A stretch of 64,000 nucleotides of DNA from Exiguobacterium aestuarii (GTDB lineage Bacteria; Bacillota; Bacilli; Exiguobacteriales; Exiguobacteriaceae), in contig NZ_JAIVAC010000004.1 of NCBI RefSeq assembly GCF_020171655.1, positions 1-64,000 on the forward strand, in the 5' to 3' direction. Made by a program: the position numbers and the translations under genes. Positions 53,285 through 62,565 of this stretch are shown here, in pieces. How positions within the stretch are numbered: position 1 is the first letter of the stretch; every line of letters begins with the position of its first letter. The notes beneath the pieces were generated by a model, which did no database searches, was not told the origin of the DNA, and saw only the letters and a program-made list of their open reading frames with translations.

Positions 53285-54325
53285 ATGAAATCAATCGCCA
53301 TCATCGGAGCTGGTGTCAGTGGGCTTTATGCCGCGAGCGAGCTTCATCAAAAAAGATATGACGTCACGGTCTTCGAGGCACGTGACCGAGTTGGTGGACG
53401 CATCTTCACGAAGGAAGGCTTTGACCTCGGTCCGACATGGTATTGGCCGGATACGGAGAAGACCATCTCGGAACTCGTGGATACACTCGGACTCGAGTCT
53501 TTCCTTCAACATACGACAGGACAAATGGTGCTCGAACGCCAGACGACGACTGCGCCTGAACGACATGTGCTGCCGGAGGAAAGCATCGTCCGATCGAAAC
53601 GTTTAGTCGGCGGGATGACGAGTTTAGTGGAAGCATTATACGCAAAGTTACCCGAGGATATCGTTCGGATTGGGCATCGCCTCACATCCATCGACCGACA
53701 GTCAGACCGAGTTCAATTGACGTTCCAAAATGGGTCGGTGCATCACACGGACGAAGTGATTCTTGCACTTCCTCCACGCCTTGTCACCAATCTAACAATT
53801 GAGCCTGAATTATCAGCTTCAACGCGAAATGCGCTCAAGACGACACCAACTTGGATGGCGTCTCAGGCGAAGGCACTGATCCTATACGAGACACCGTTCT
53901 GGCGAGAAGAGGGTCTGTCTGGATTTGGGATGAGCTGGGTCGGTCCGCTCCAAGAGATTCATGACGCCTCGCAGATTGATGGTCAAGGCGCGCTATTCGG
54001 ATTCTTCCGTCTGTCACCGGATGAACGTAAAGCGTTGGGAGAAGGACAAGTGAAGACACGTGTCATTGAGCAACTGGAGAAGTTATACGGTCCGAAAGCG
54101 AATGACTTCTTGCGATTTCACTATATGGACTGGTCGACAGAATCAGAGACAGCAACTTCTGACGACCTCATGCCGCTCACGGCATTCCCGGCTTACGGTC
54201 CAATCGAACTCGGTGACCATCTCCATTTGATCGGTTCGGAGATGGATGCACAGTTCGGGGGACATATCGAAGGGGCATTACGGTCGGCAGAGCGGATTGT
54301 AAAACAATTCAACATAGAAGATTAA
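53285..54325 (+). CDS. Flavin-containing amine oxidase-family oxidoreductase
   Basis: Protein of 346 residues, short for the family. FAD-binding GAGVSGLYAASEL near 8 and EARDRVGGRI near 33 are intact. The C-terminal flavin motif (GSEMDAQFGGHIEGALRSAERIV) near 320 is also present. It probably oxidises an amine or a related substrate in the cytoplasm. AAAGGAG precedes ATG. Monocistronic, closed by a terminator. Confidence 0.87.
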   Translation: MKSIAIIGAGVSGLYAASELHQKRYDVTVFEARDRVGGRIFTKEGFDLGPTWYWPDTEKTISELVDTLGLESFLQHTTGQMVLERQTTTAPERHVLPEESIVRSKRLVGGMTSLVEALYAKLPEDIVRIGHRLTSIDRQSDRVQLTFQNGSVHHTDEVILALPPRLVTNLTIEPELSASTRNALKTTPTWMASQAKALILYETPFWREEGLSGFGMSWVGPLQEIHDASQIDGQGALFGFFRLSPDERKALGEGQVKTRVIEQLEKLYGPKANDFLRFHYMDWSTESETATSDDLMPLTAFPAYGPIELGDHLHLIGSEMDAQFGGHIEGALRSAERIVKQFNIED

Positions 54326-54357
54326 TCAAGTCTGTCACCGTGTGTGACAGGCTTGTT
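54326..54357 (+). terminator. Terminator after the amine oxidase-like gene
   Basis: Stem CAAGTCTGTCAC/GTGACAGGCTTG with a 5-base loop, followed by TTTC. Confidence 0.78.
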
Positions 54358-54436
54358 TCATATATCGAAACTTTTTTGGGTATCTTTGAAGTAACAATAC
54401 ATTCTGCTTATGATAAGCGACATGAGGTGATTCAAC

Positions 54437-55174
54437 ATGGAAGCATACATGGTGACCACACTGCAAAAAGGACTACATTTGATTGATTTGATTCGGGTGA
54501 ATGAATCGATGACATTGACCGAGCTGATGCGAGCATCAGGCTATAACAAGACGACGACGTTCCGTCTCCTGTATACGCTCGAGCAGTTGAACTATGTGGA
54601 GAAAACGGAAGACGGCTATCGCCTCGGTGACAAGCTCGAATCGGTCGAAGCGCCGATTGATACGGTGACGAACTGGTATACCGTGCCACCGCTCCAACAG
54701 TTGAGTGAAGAAACTGGCGAAACGGTATATGTCGCCATCTTGCATGGCACAAACGTCGTCAATACACAGGTCGTGGACGGAACGCATTCGATTCGAAGTC
54801 ACACGGAAGTCGGAGAACGTTCGCCGGCGCATCAAAGCGCGCTCGGAAAAGCGATTCTCGCTTTCTTGGACGAGTCGTCGTTACAGCGTGTCATGACGGA
54901 ACTCGAACTCGTTCAAAAGACGGCGCACACGTTCGTCGATCGTCAGTTGTTGACCTATCATCTTCATGCCATCCATGAACAAGGGTACGCAGTCGATGAT
55001 GAAGAAGCCGAAATCGGACTGCGTTGTATCGCGGTCCCGATTATGCGTGACGGTCATGTCATCGCCGCACTCGCCATCTCGGGTCCGAGTTCACGGTTGA
55101 CGAAAAAGCGTGACCGTCAGCTCAGTAAAGTCCTTCAGCAGTATAGTCAAGCCATCACCTCCTTCATTCAATAA
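54437..55174 (+). CDS. IclR-family transcriptional regulator
   Basis: Protein of 245 residues. Winged helix at about 1-65 (ESMTLTELMRASGYNKTTTFRLLYTLEQL) and an IclR effector domain at about 80-245 with SALGKAILAFLDE near 135 and the conserved EEAEIGLRCIAVPI near 190. It is 17 bases upstream of an MFS gene and likely controls it. GAGGTGATTCAAC precedes ATG. Confidence 0.91.
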   Translation: MEAYMVTTLQKGLHLIDLIRVNESMTLTELMRASGYNKTTTFRLLYTLEQLNYVEKTEDGYRLGDKLESVEAPIDTVTNWYTVPPLQQLSEETGETVYVAILHGTNVVNTQVVDGTHSIRSHTEVGERSPAHQSALGKAILAFLDESSLQRVMTELELVQKTAHTFVDRQLLTYHLHAIHEQGYAVDDEEAEIGLRCIAVPIMRDGHVIAALAISGPSSRLTKKRDRQLSKVLQQYSQAITSFIQ

Positions 55175-55191
55175 TTCAGGAGGAATTCATT

Positions 55192-56367
55192 ATGACGAAA
55201 CAGATGTACCGCGCCTTGTTCGCGTTGGCCATCAGTGCCTTCGCCATTGGGACGACCGAGTTTGTCATCGTCGGTCTGCTCGAGACGGTCGCGGATGATT
55301 TAGCCATCTCGTTGACAACGGCTGGAAGTCTCGTCTCCGGTTACGCACTCGCATTGGCCATCGGGACACCGATTTTAGCGGTCGTCTTCAGCGGGATGAA
55401 CAAAAAACGCTTGCTCGTTTGGTTAATGGTCGTGTTCACGATTGGGAATGCCCTTGGGGTCATCGCACCAACCTATGAATGGTTGATGGTGTCTCGTGTC
55501 GTGACTGCTGTCGCACACGGATTATTCTTCGCCATGGCGACGATTGTGGCGACACGAATCGTTCCACCCACGAAGCAAGGGACTGCCGTCTCCATCATGT
55601 TCACAGGTCTCACGGTCGCAACGATTTTAGGCGTTCCGCTCGGGACTTGGGTCGGTCAGTCGTTCGGTTGGCGCACCACGTTCGGTGTCGTCGCTGCGCT
55701 CGGTGTGATTGGATTAATTGCGATTCTCACATCGGTGCAACAAGACAAGCAGCAGACCGAAGAAAAGACAACCCTTCGTGATATCGGAGCGCTTGTGAAG
55801 AATCCTCATATATTAGGAGCACTCACGATGACGATCCTCGGGTTCGGGGCGACGTTCGTCCTGTTCACGTATATGGCACCAATCTTATCGGGTGTCAGTG
55901 GATATGCGGGCTCGAGCATCACGTGGATTCTATTACTATACGGCGTGTTTGTCGCTATCGGGAATATCATCGGAGGACGAATCGCAGACAAGGAGCCGCT
56001 CAAAGGCTTACGTTTCGTCTTTCTTGCTCAAGCAGTCATTTTAGCGCTGCAATACGTCCTATTACCGGAGAAATTCTTGGCGCTTGTTGCCATTTCACTT
56101 CTCGGACTCGTAGCGTTCATGATGTCAGCCGGTGTACAGACACACATCGTCCAGCTCGCGGAACGATACGTCCCGTCGGCGAAAGGAATGGCATCGGCAT
56201 TAAACATTTCGGCATTCAATATTGGGATCGCCCTCGGTTCGACGCTCGGTAGTGTCGTCCTCGCCGTCTCAGACGTATTGAATACCGCCTTTGTCGGAGC
56301 AGGGATGGCGTTACTCGCGTCACTTCTTGCGATGGTCAGTTACAACAAACAAAAGGAGAGATTATGA
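55192..56367 (+). CDS. MFS transporter (AraJ/YdhP-like)
   Basis: Protein of 391 residues with 12 hydrophobic helices. The start AISAFAIGTTEFVIVGLLETVADDL is typical of the DHA1 AraJ/YdhP/PbuE-type exporters; the residue span ALAIGTPILAV follows. The substrate may be a sugar, purine or drug. CAGGAGGAATTC precedes ATG. It overlaps the next gene by 4 bases. Confidence 0.9.
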   Translation: MTKQMYRALFALAISAFAIGTTEFVIVGLLETVADDLAISLTTAGSLVSGYALALAIGTPILAVVFSGMNKKRLLVWLMVVFTIGNALGVIAPTYEWLMVSRVVTAVAHGLFFAMATIVATRIVPPTKQGTAVSIMFTGLTVATILGVPLGTWVGQSFGWRTTFGVVAALGVIGLIAILTSVQQDKQQTEEKTTLRDIGALVKNPHILGALTMTILGFGATFVLFTYMAPILSGVSGYAGSSITWILLLYGVFVAIGNIIGGRIADKEPLKGLRFVFLAQAVILALQYVLLPEKFLALVAISLLGLVAFMMSAGVQTHIVQLAERYVPSAKGMASALNISAFNIGIALGSTLGSVVLAVSDVLNTAFVGAGMALLASLLAMVSYNKQKERL

Positions 56368-56828
56368 TGAATACAACACAACTTCAAGCACAAGAGGAAC
56401 AATTGACACTTTCGACGTTCGGTCACGAAGAGGCACTCCAACTCGGTCAGACGATCATCGATTTGGCGAAAGAGGACGGGGTGAACGTCGCCGTTCATAT
56501 TGAAAAGAACCGTATCCCGGTCTTCACGCATTTGATGGAAGGAACGACAGAAGAGAATTACATGTGGTTGTTCCGGAAGAAACGGGTGACGGACCACTAT
56601 CAACGTAGCTCGCACTTCATCGCGAAACGTTTTGAGGAGTCGGGTCTTTCACACGATACAAATTCACTGTTACCAGCGAACGATTATCAGGCCATCGGAG
56701 GAACGCTTCCGATCCGCGTGAACGGTGCCGGGATGATTGGTACGGTGACAGTCGCAGGCTTAACACCAGAGCTCGATCATGAGTATGCGGTTAGAGGACT
56801 TGTGCGATATAAAAATAAGATGAACTAA
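56364..56828 (+). CDS. UPF0303 family (GlcG/HbpS-like) protein
   Basis: Protein of 154 residues matching UPF0303: FGHEEALQLGQTIIDLA near 20, NRIPVFTHLMEGTTEEN near 47 and GGTLPIRVNGAGMIGTVTVAGL near 110. The fold is that of HbpS/GlcG proteins, which bind haem or other ligands. It is translationally coupled to the MFS gene. Function unassigned. Confidence 0.87.
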   Translation: MMNTTQLQAQEEQLTLSTFGHEEALQLGQTIIDLAKEDGVNVAVHIEKNRIPVFTHLMEGTTEENYMWLFRKKRVTDHYQRSSHFIAKRFEESGLSHDTNSLLPANDYQAIGGTLPIRVNGAGMIGTVTVAGLTPELDHEYAVRGLVRYKNKMN

Positions 56829-56864
56829 AAGAAAGGGATTTCCGATGTGGAAATCCCTTTCTTC
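56828..56864. terminator. Bidirectional terminator
   Basis: Perfect stem AGAAAGGGATTTCC/GGAAATCCCTTTCT with loop GATGT. It lies between convergent genes. Confidence 0.88.
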
Positions 56865-57306
56865 ATTTGAACTTTTGAATCATCAACGCGAGCGAGCGGT
56901 TGATCATCTTCATCTCGTCATCCTCGAGGACGGAGAACATCTCTTCAGCGAGGCGCTCTTCAATCGCATCGATTTGTTTCGAGTACGCCAGGCCGTTCGG
57001 ACCGAGCCGGATGAAACTTTCCCGAAGGTTCTCAGGATTTTTTTCGCGAACGACGAAGTCGCGTTGCTCGAGCACTTTAATCACCTGACTGACGGCACTT
57101 TTGGAGATGGACATCTTCGTCGCAATCTCTGTCGTCGTCCACGTCTCTTGGCGCTTGAAGAGAAGCAACATCTGTTCTTGTTGATAACTCAACTCGAACT
57201 CGTTCAATTCCGTAAAATATTTCGTGAACAGCAAGTCCAGCTCATCGATTTGGCGGTACATCGTGAGGACTTGTTGTTTTCGTGTTTCATTCAACGTGTC
57301 ATTCAT
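56863..57306 (-). CDS. MarR-family transcriptional regulator
   Basis: Protein of 147 residues with a winged helix at about 45-110 (WTTTEIATKMSISKSAVSQVIKVLEQRDFV) flanked by dimerisation helices. ATG 57306 follows AAGAAAGG; the longer frame overlaps the MFS gene. It is co-transcribed behind the MFS exporter, and the palindrome at 58551 is its probable operator. Confidence 0.89.
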   Translation of the reverse strand: MNDTLNETRKQQVLTMYRQIDELDLLFTKYFTELNEFELSYQQEQMLLLFKRQETWTTTEIATKMSISKSAVSQVIKVLEQRDFVVREKNPENLRESFIRLGPNGLAYSKQIDAIEERLAEEMFSVLEDDEMKMINRSLALMIQKFK

Positions 57307-57313
57307 CCTTTCT

Positions 57314-58519
57314 TTACGGTGTCCGTCGGAACGTTTCGCTCCGTAGATATAAGAGAACACCACACACTAGTCCGATTATACCAAACGCCAATAAGAGCGT
57401 TTGAATCGGTACAGCCAGGGCGACAAGAACCGATAAGATGGCGAACGCGATTGGTTCCAGGCCCGAGGCGGCGAGTGACATGATACTCATGACGCGTCCA
57501 ATTTTGTCAGAGTCGCTTTGTTCCTGCATGATGGTGACGGTCGGCAAGTACACGAGCATGATCATAAATCCGCTCATGGAAGCCGCGACGGCAAGCAGTG
57601 GAATCGATTGAACCTGCGTGTAGAGGAAGAATGCACCGAGCGTCAGGAACAGTGCTCGGAAGACGAAACGTCCACGATGAACGGACCGCAATAATAGAAT
57701 CAGAAAACTTGCGACGAACGTTCCAACGGCGAGTCCGCCTTCGATGATACTTAAATCAAAAGCCGTCCCTCCGACCGCACCGACGAGAATCGGGATACTC
57801 ATGATGAGCGGTCCCATGACGAACAAGTTGACGATCGCGATCGCGAACGTCCCGCTTCGTAAAACAGGTGTCTTCGATACGTAACGAATGCCTTCTTTCA
57901 AATCAACGAGCACATCTTTTGGGGAGAGCGGAGCGACCTCGGGAATGTGATCTTGAATCAGCCGAGGCATGATCAAAATCGCAGAGAGGAAGATCAAGGC
58001 AGCCGCTGTTCCGAAACTGAGACCAAAACTTCCCCACGTGAGTAGGATCCCTGCAAGGAAAGGACCGATGACGAACATCAACTCGAGCGACCCTTGGAAG
58101 AGGGAGTTCGCGCGTTGCAACTGTTGACCTGATACGATTGAAGGAATGAGTGATGACAGTGCGGGGTAAGACATCCCGTCTAAAAGACCAAACAATATGG
58201 AGATGACCAAGAGTGCTGCCACCGAATAGGCGTCAGCAAAATGAAGCGAGACGACAAGTAACATCAAAACGCCTTGCCCGATATTCGTTAAACATAACAA
58301 GCGACTCTTTTGGAACCGGTCGGCGAACACACCGCCGAACACCATCATGATCACGCGAGGTAACGAGACCGCGGTCAAAATGATTCCGAGTAGCGTCGGT
58401 TGTTTCAACACATCAATGGTTAACCACGAGACGCTCAAGAAGAAAATTGAAAACCCGAGCGTGAGCGTCATCCCGGATAACCAGGTAAACACAAATCGGG
58501 AATTGCTTAATAAACTCAT
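57314..58519 (-). CDS. MFS transporter
   Basis: Protein of 401 residues with 12 hydrophobic helices and the loop motif GGVFADRFQKSRLL near 58. It belongs to the MFS_3-type exporters. It leads a two-gene operon with the MarR regulator, a common drug-response arrangement. The substrate is unknown. The 3' end is 8 bases before the MarR start codon. Confidence 0.89.
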   Translation of the reverse strand: MSLLSNSRFVFTWLSGMTLTLGFSIFFLSVSWLTIDVLKQPTLLGIILTAVSLPRVIMMVFGGVFADRFQKSRLLCLTNIGQGVLMLLVVSLHFADAYSVAALLVISILFGLLDGMSYPALSSLIPSIVSGQQLQRANSLFQGSLELMFVIGPFLAGILLTWGSFGLSFGTAAALIFLSAILIMPRLIQDHIPEVAPLSPKDVLVDLKEGIRYVSKTPVLRSGTFAIAIVNLFVMGPLIMSIPILVGAVGGTAFDLSIIEGGLAVGTFVASFLILLLRSVHRGRFVFRALFLTLGAFFLYTQVQSIPLLAVAASMSGFMIMLVYLPTVTIMQEQSDSDKIGRVMSIMSLAASGLEPIAFAILSVLVALAVPIQTLLLAFGIIGLVCGVLLYLRSETFRRTP

Positions 58520-58550
58520 GTTGATAACCTCTTACTTTCATTCTTTAACA

Positions 58551-58574
58551 TATAGTTAAGTTAACTAAACTATA
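58551..58574. promoter_or_regulatory. Putative MarR operator
   Basis: TATAGTTAAGTTAACTAAACTATA is a 24-base near-perfect palindrome (22 positions symmetric), 32 bases upstream of the MFS start. It has the size and AT-rich form of MarR sites. Confidence 0.75.
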
Positions 58575-58680
58575 GGCCGAGACAATCATATCGTCAAGAA
58601 ACATGACTTTGGTACGAAAATGTAAAATAACGGAACTTTTCTCATGCTCATCCCGTATAGTGAAATAAGAGGTGAATGAG

Positions 58681-59130
58681 ATGAACAAGCAAGAACGACT
58701 ACATACAATCAAACGATCAAATCGAAAGCGACTCCTGCAACGCTTACTCTTAGCGCTTCCGGCAGGTCTTGCGGTTTACTTCCTCATGCGAACGGACGGG
58801 AACATTTGGATTGGGTTCGCAATCATCGGTGGGGTGTTACTTGCGACGCGTTACTTCTTTTCGAATGAAGCAGAGGCGATCAGTCAATTATCGGGGCAAG
58901 AACAGGTGAGACGTGTCGTGACACTGCAGTATCATCTGGACTTCCTCTTTATCGCATTGCTCGGACTGGTGAATCCGTTGGCCATTCGAATCATAGAGTG
59001 GTCTTGGATTCCTGCAGTTCTTATCGGTGGGGCATTGCTTTATATCTTATGGGCTCAAGAGAAACTCGATCAACAAATCCGCTGGCTCGACCCGGAACAA
59101 CCGACACGTCGAGAGATTCGACGATTCTGA
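58681..59130 (+). CDS. Tandem membrane-protein family, member 1
   Basis: Protein of 149 residues. It has a basic N-terminal helix (MNKQERLHTIKRSNRKR), four predicted transmembrane helices (about 18-34, 38-54, 80-97 and 101-120) and a tail with DPEQPTRREIRRF. Shares the KQER start and the D-x-QPxRxE tail motif with members 2 and 4. AGAGGTGAATGAG precedes ATG. First of five tandem genes, spaced 13 bases or less from the next. Function unknown. Confidence 0.75.
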   Translation: MNKQERLHTIKRSNRKRLLQRLLLALPAGLAVYFLMRTDGNIWIGFAIIGGVLLATRYFFSNEAEAISQLSGQEQVRRVVTLQYHLDFLFIALLGLVNPLAIRIIEWSWIPAVLIGGALLYILWAQEKLDQQIRWLDPEQPTRREIRRF

Positions 59131-59143
59131 AAGGATGAATGAG

Positions 59144-59602
59144 ATGAATAAACAAGAACGGATCAATACGATTTATCGTTATCAGCAGCGTTGGCTTTTG
59201 TTGCGCTCAATTCTTGCAATACTGACAGGTGGACTTGTCGTACTCGTGCTTCAATCTAATGGAGAACCGATGTACACTATCCTGTTGGCGCTCGTACTAA
59301 CAATTATGCTTTACGTCATCGGACGAGAACGTCGCTTCGTCAGGAAGTTAACGAATGTGGAACAAGCCAAACGGATCATCGATTGGCAGTATGTATCGGA
59401 AATGGGGCTACTCGTCTTATTAGCCATCCTCTTTCCATTCATCGTTCTAATCGGTTGGCCGGGATGGTCGCTCTTCATTGTCTTCTTAAGTGGAGTCACC
59501 TTATTACACTTCGTACAAAAGATGCTCGACAGACAGATTTCCGAGTATGATGCGGATCAACCGATGCGCCGCGAAATCAAACTCGACTTCGTGAAAGATT
59601 GA
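59144..59602 (+). CDS. Tandem membrane-protein family, member 2
   Basis: Protein of 152 residues. It starts MNKQERINTIYRYQQRW, has four hydrophobic helices and ends with YDADQPMRREIKL. The first eight residues and the tail motif match member 1, indicating duplication. AAAGGATGAATGAG precedes ATG 59144, again the same ribosome binding site as member 1. Confidence 0.75.
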   Translation: MNKQERINTIYRYQQRWLLLRSILAILTGGLVVLVLQSNGEPMYTILLALVLTIMLYVIGRERRFVRKLTNVEQAKRIIDWQYVSEMGLLVLLAILFPFIVLIGWPGWSLFIVFLSGVTLLHFVQKMLDRQISEYDADQPMRREIKLDFVKD

Positions 59603-59611
59603 GGTGACAGC

Positions 59612-60115
59612 GTGGATAAGGCGGAACGACTTCAACGAATTGAGCAGTTTGAGAAGCGCTTCAATCGTCTGAATATAATCGCAAGCGTGGTCATGTTTGG
59701 CGTATCGATTTATTTTCTGTCGACATGGAGTCCGTATAGCATTCTCCTACCAGGTGTCGCACTTCTTTATACGACATGGCTTGAATGGAACAAGATGAGA
59801 TTACAGCAACCCTTCAACGAATCGACACGCTATCATCGTCTATTACGAATGGATTTTACTGTCATGTTAATCAGTCTGATGTGGTTCGTGGTTTTGATTG
59901 TCATGCATTTCAACGGAATCGATATCTTACCGTGGATGAGTTGGACGCTTCTCATCAGCGGACCGTGTCTCATATTGATTCCACGTTGGATTGACCGAAA
60001 GCAGTCCGCCCTTGATGAGCACCACGTCACATCGGGCGAATGGACCCGGGCAAATCGTGAGCGTTTGAAACATGCGTTAGATGATATTTCAAGGAAAGGT
60101 CGTAAGGAATCATGA
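59612..60115 (+). CDS. Tandem membrane-protein family, member 3
   Basis: Protein of 167 residues of the second subtype. It starts MDKAERLQRIEQFEKR (GTG codon), has QPFNESTRYHRLLRMDF between helices 2 and 3, and ends with LDEHHVTSGEWTRANRERL. The same internal motif occurs in the 47574 gene and in member 5. Overlaps member 4 by 4 bases. Confidence 0.74.
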   Translation: MDKAERLQRIEQFEKRFNRLNIIASVVMFGVSIYFLSTWSPYSILLPGVALLYTTWLEWNKMRLQQPFNESTRYHRLLRMDFTVMLISLMWFVVLIVMHFNGIDILPWMSWTLLISGPCLILIPRWIDRKQSALDEHHVTSGEWTRANRERLKHALDDISRKGRKES

Positions 60116-60612
60116 CGAAACAAGAACGAATTCAATATATCGGCGCGTATCGGCAAACGCATCAAAATACGAGCATCTGGCTTACGGCGGCCCTCATTTT
60201 CTGCAACAGTTTCGTGCTCGGTTTTGACACATGGTGGATATGGGGGATCGGGTCGACGCTAGCAGCGACTGGACTCATGTATCTAACACGTCAAGAAAGT
60301 AAACAGTTGCAAACCTTGACGTCCGGAAAAGCCGAGTTACTCACGAGACGCTTGTACCGCCTCTATTCTTACTGGATTGGAGTGGTCATAGGAATGGTCC
60401 TTCTCAGTCGCCTTGAGGTTTCGTCAATCGGTCTAGGCTTCATCGTCCTGGGCATCATTGGTCTAGGGATTGTCCTGCTAGCATGGACCCACTATCAGAC
60501 CGTCCGGCAATTACGACAAGCCGACCCGGACCAACCGACACGGGATGAGGTGACGAAGCACTATCGATCTTACGAAGGGAGTACATATGCTGACGAAAGA
60601 AAAGCGAATTGA
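60112..60612 (+). CDS. Tandem membrane-protein family, member 4
   Basis: Protein of 166 residues of the first subtype. It starts MTKQERIQYIGAYRQTH and has a tail with DPDQPTRDEVTKHYRS. Four hydrophobic helices. It overlaps member 3 upstream (ATGA) and member 5 downstream by 26 bases, indicating strong translational coupling. Confidence 0.74.
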   Translation: MTKQERIQYIGAYRQTHQNTSIWLTAALIFCNSFVLGFDTWWIWGIGSTLAATGLMYLTRQESKQLQTLTSGKAELLTRRLYRLYSYWIGVVIGMVLLSRLEVSSIGLGFIVLGIIGLGIVLLAWTHYQTVRQLRQADPDQPTRDEVTKHYRSYEGSTYADERKAN

Positions 60613-61069
60613 ACAGTTGCTCAAACAAGATGACAGTCATTGGCGTTGGCGGTGGGGCGTCGCCATCGCGACCGTCGTGATGACATTCCTCATCGCTGCG
60701 CAGTACAGACTGTACGCCCCGCTCATCGTCTTCATCAGTTTTTTCCCGTATCTCTGTCTCGAGTGGCGGAAGACAAAACTGCTTCTTACCTTTAACGAGG
60801 ATGCCCGTTATCAACGTCTGGTGTATACAGACTTTGGGATCCAGTGGGTCTGCTTCGTTTCGACGATCTGCCTACTAGCCGCTTATTATGCCGATTCGTT
60901 ATCTCCTGTCGTTGCCATTGCCGGGTTGTTCGGAATCGGTGCCCTATCGATTCTTGGGCCAGCGCTCATCAATCGACATCTTCATAAGTTTGATGTGCAT
61001 CACGTACTTGGGAAAGAGTTGCGTGAAGCGCGCAATCAGCGTTTCCATGAATCCAACACGAACACCTGA
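60587..61069 (+). CDS. Tandem membrane-protein family, member 5
   Basis: Protein of 160 residues of the second subtype. It starts MLTKEKRIEQLLKQDD, has LLTFNEDARYQRLVYTDFG, and ends HKFDVHHVLGKELREARNQRF. Closest to member 3 and the 47574 gene. AAGGGAG precedes ATG. The array ends at a terminator. Confidence 0.74.
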   Translation: MLTKEKRIEQLLKQDDSHWRWRWGVAIATVVMTFLIAAQYRLYAPLIVFISFFPYLCLEWRKTKLLLTFNEDARYQRLVYTDFGIQWVCFVSTICLLAAYYADSLSPVVAIAGLFGIGALSILGPALINRHLHKFDVHHVLGKELREARNQRFHESNTNT

Positions 61070-61090
61070 AAAGGGTTCGTGTTTTTATTT
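61056..61090 (+). terminator. Terminator closing the tandem array
   Basis: Stem ACACGAAC/GTTCGTGT with an 11-base loop, then TTTTATTT. It starts inside the last codons of member 5. Confidence 0.8.
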
Positions 61091-61176
61091 GAGGACATCG
61101 GTCCTTTTCTTCTTGGGTGCCGAGGCGTAAGCTGACAATGTATAGAGAACTAGTAGAAGAATCGAGGAAGACATTC

Positions 61177-62115
61177 ATGTTAGCTATTTTGATTGGATTG
61201 ACGATTGGGATTTTGCTACCGATGCAGACGAGTGTGAACTCACGTTTGCGCCAAGTGGTTGGCTCCCCGTTCGTCGCATCGTTTTTATCGTTTACCGTCG
61301 GGACCATCTTTTTATCTCTGTTACTCCTCTTGACCGGACAGTCATTCGGGTTTGATAGCTCGATGATTCAGGAAGGTCCAGGGTGGATGTGGATCGGTGG
61401 ACTGTTAGGTGTTTTGTTCTTAACGGGAAATATCTTGCTGTTCCCGAGACTCGGGAGTGTCCAGACGGTCATCATGCCGATCTTTGGTCAGATTTTAATG
61501 GGGTTGTTGATTGACCATTTTGGTTGGTTCAACTCCGTTGAGCATCCGATCACGGCGTTACGCTTGTTCGGGGTCGTGCTCGTCTTACTTGGCGTCATCG
61601 GAACGGTCGCCTTATCCGACTGGCTCAACCGCCGAAGAGGCAAGTTGGTCGTCTCCATGGAAACGGACACGGGAAACCTGAACCTTTGGCGACTGTTTGG
61701 AATTTTCACAGGAATGATGAGTGCCACGCAAACGGCCATTAACGGCTATTTGGGTACGGTGCTCGAATCGGCTCTGAAAGGAGCATTGGTCTCTTTCGTT
61801 GTCGGTACGATGGCGCTCTTACTCATCTTGCTCGTCTCGCGTCAACCGATTCCGCTCGGACGATTGAAAGGTCAACCATGGTGGATCTGGCTCGGTGGGA
61901 TCATCGGGGCGCTCTTCATCGGAGGAAACGTCCTTATCGTTCCGATTGTCGGGACGGGGATTGCTGTCATCATCGTCATTGTCGGACTGTTATGTGGAAG
62001 TTTACTGATCGACCGTTTCGGTTGGTTCGGAGCGAAGAAGAACCCGGTCACCGGTGTGCAAATCATCAGTCTGATTGTCATGGTGATCGGAATTGTATTG
62101 ATTCGTCTATCTTAA
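61177..62115 (+). CDS. DUF606 (YdcZ-type) transporter, two-domain form
   Basis: Protein of 312 residues with about ten hydrophobic helices. It consists of two DUF606 repeats, each with the pattern NSRLRQVVGSPFVASFLSFTVG or NGYLGTVLESALKGALVSF and a later GGLLGV/GGIIGALFIGGN motif. The family is part of the drug/metabolite transporter superfamily; substrates are unknown. ATG 61177 has AGGAAG upstream and is preferred over 61138. Confidence 0.84.
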   Translation: MLAILIGLTIGILLPMQTSVNSRLRQVVGSPFVASFLSFTVGTIFLSLLLLLTGQSFGFDSSMIQEGPGWMWIGGLLGVLFLTGNILLFPRLGSVQTVIMPIFGQILMGLLIDHFGWFNSVEHPITALRLFGVVLVLLGVIGTVALSDWLNRRRGKLVVSMETDTGNLNLWRLFGIFTGMMSATQTAINGYLGTVLESALKGALVSFVVGTMALLLILLVSRQPIPLGRLKGQPWWIWLGGIIGALFIGGNVLIVPIVGTGIAVIIVIVGLLCGSLLIDRFGWFGAKKNPVTGVQIISLIVMVIGIVLIRLS

Positions 62116-62127
62116 GGGGGGAGAACG

Positions 62128-62553
62128 ATGCGAGGAGTGTTGTTTGCAATCAGCGGGGGCTTCTTTCTGACATTGCAAAGTGTTGCGAATGCGCGAATCA
62201 GTTCACAGATTGGGACGTGGCAAGCGGCGACGTTGACACAGTTCACAGGATTCATCATCGCGTTCCTCGTCATGTTGGCGTTGCGCGACCGCACGTATAT
62301 CGAGATGCGTCACGTGAACCCGCTCTATTTATCTGGCGGAGCGTTCGCGGCGATCATCTTGTTCAGTAATATGACAGCCGTCCACGAGCTCGGAGTCACG
62401 CTCACGATTTCCTTGTTCCTCATCGCGCAGTTGGCGCTCGCGCTCGTCATCGACTGGCGTGGATGGTTCGGGATGGTGCGTCGGAACTTGAACGGGATGC
62501 AGTTGTTCGGGGTGTTCATGATGATTGCGGGGGTCATTTTATTAAAATGGTAG
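62128..62553 (+). CDS. DUF606 (YdcZ-type) transporter, single-domain form A
   Basis: Protein of 141 residues with five hydrophobic helices and one DUF606 unit (NARISSQIGTWQAATLTQFTG, then MTAVHELGVTLTISLFLIAQ). It follows the two-domain gene by 12 bases with AAGGGGGG before ATG. Single-unit DUF606 proteins are expected to work as dimers, perhaps with the copy at 63238. Confidence 0.84.
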   Translation: MRGVLFAISGGFFLTLQSVANARISSQIGTWQAATLTQFTGFIIAFLVMLALRDRTYIEMRHVNPLYLSGGAFAAIILFSNMTAVHELGVTLTISLFLIAQLALALVIDWRGWFGMVRRNLNGMQLFGVFMMIAGVILLKW

Positions 62554-62565
62554 GGGGAAACGTAT

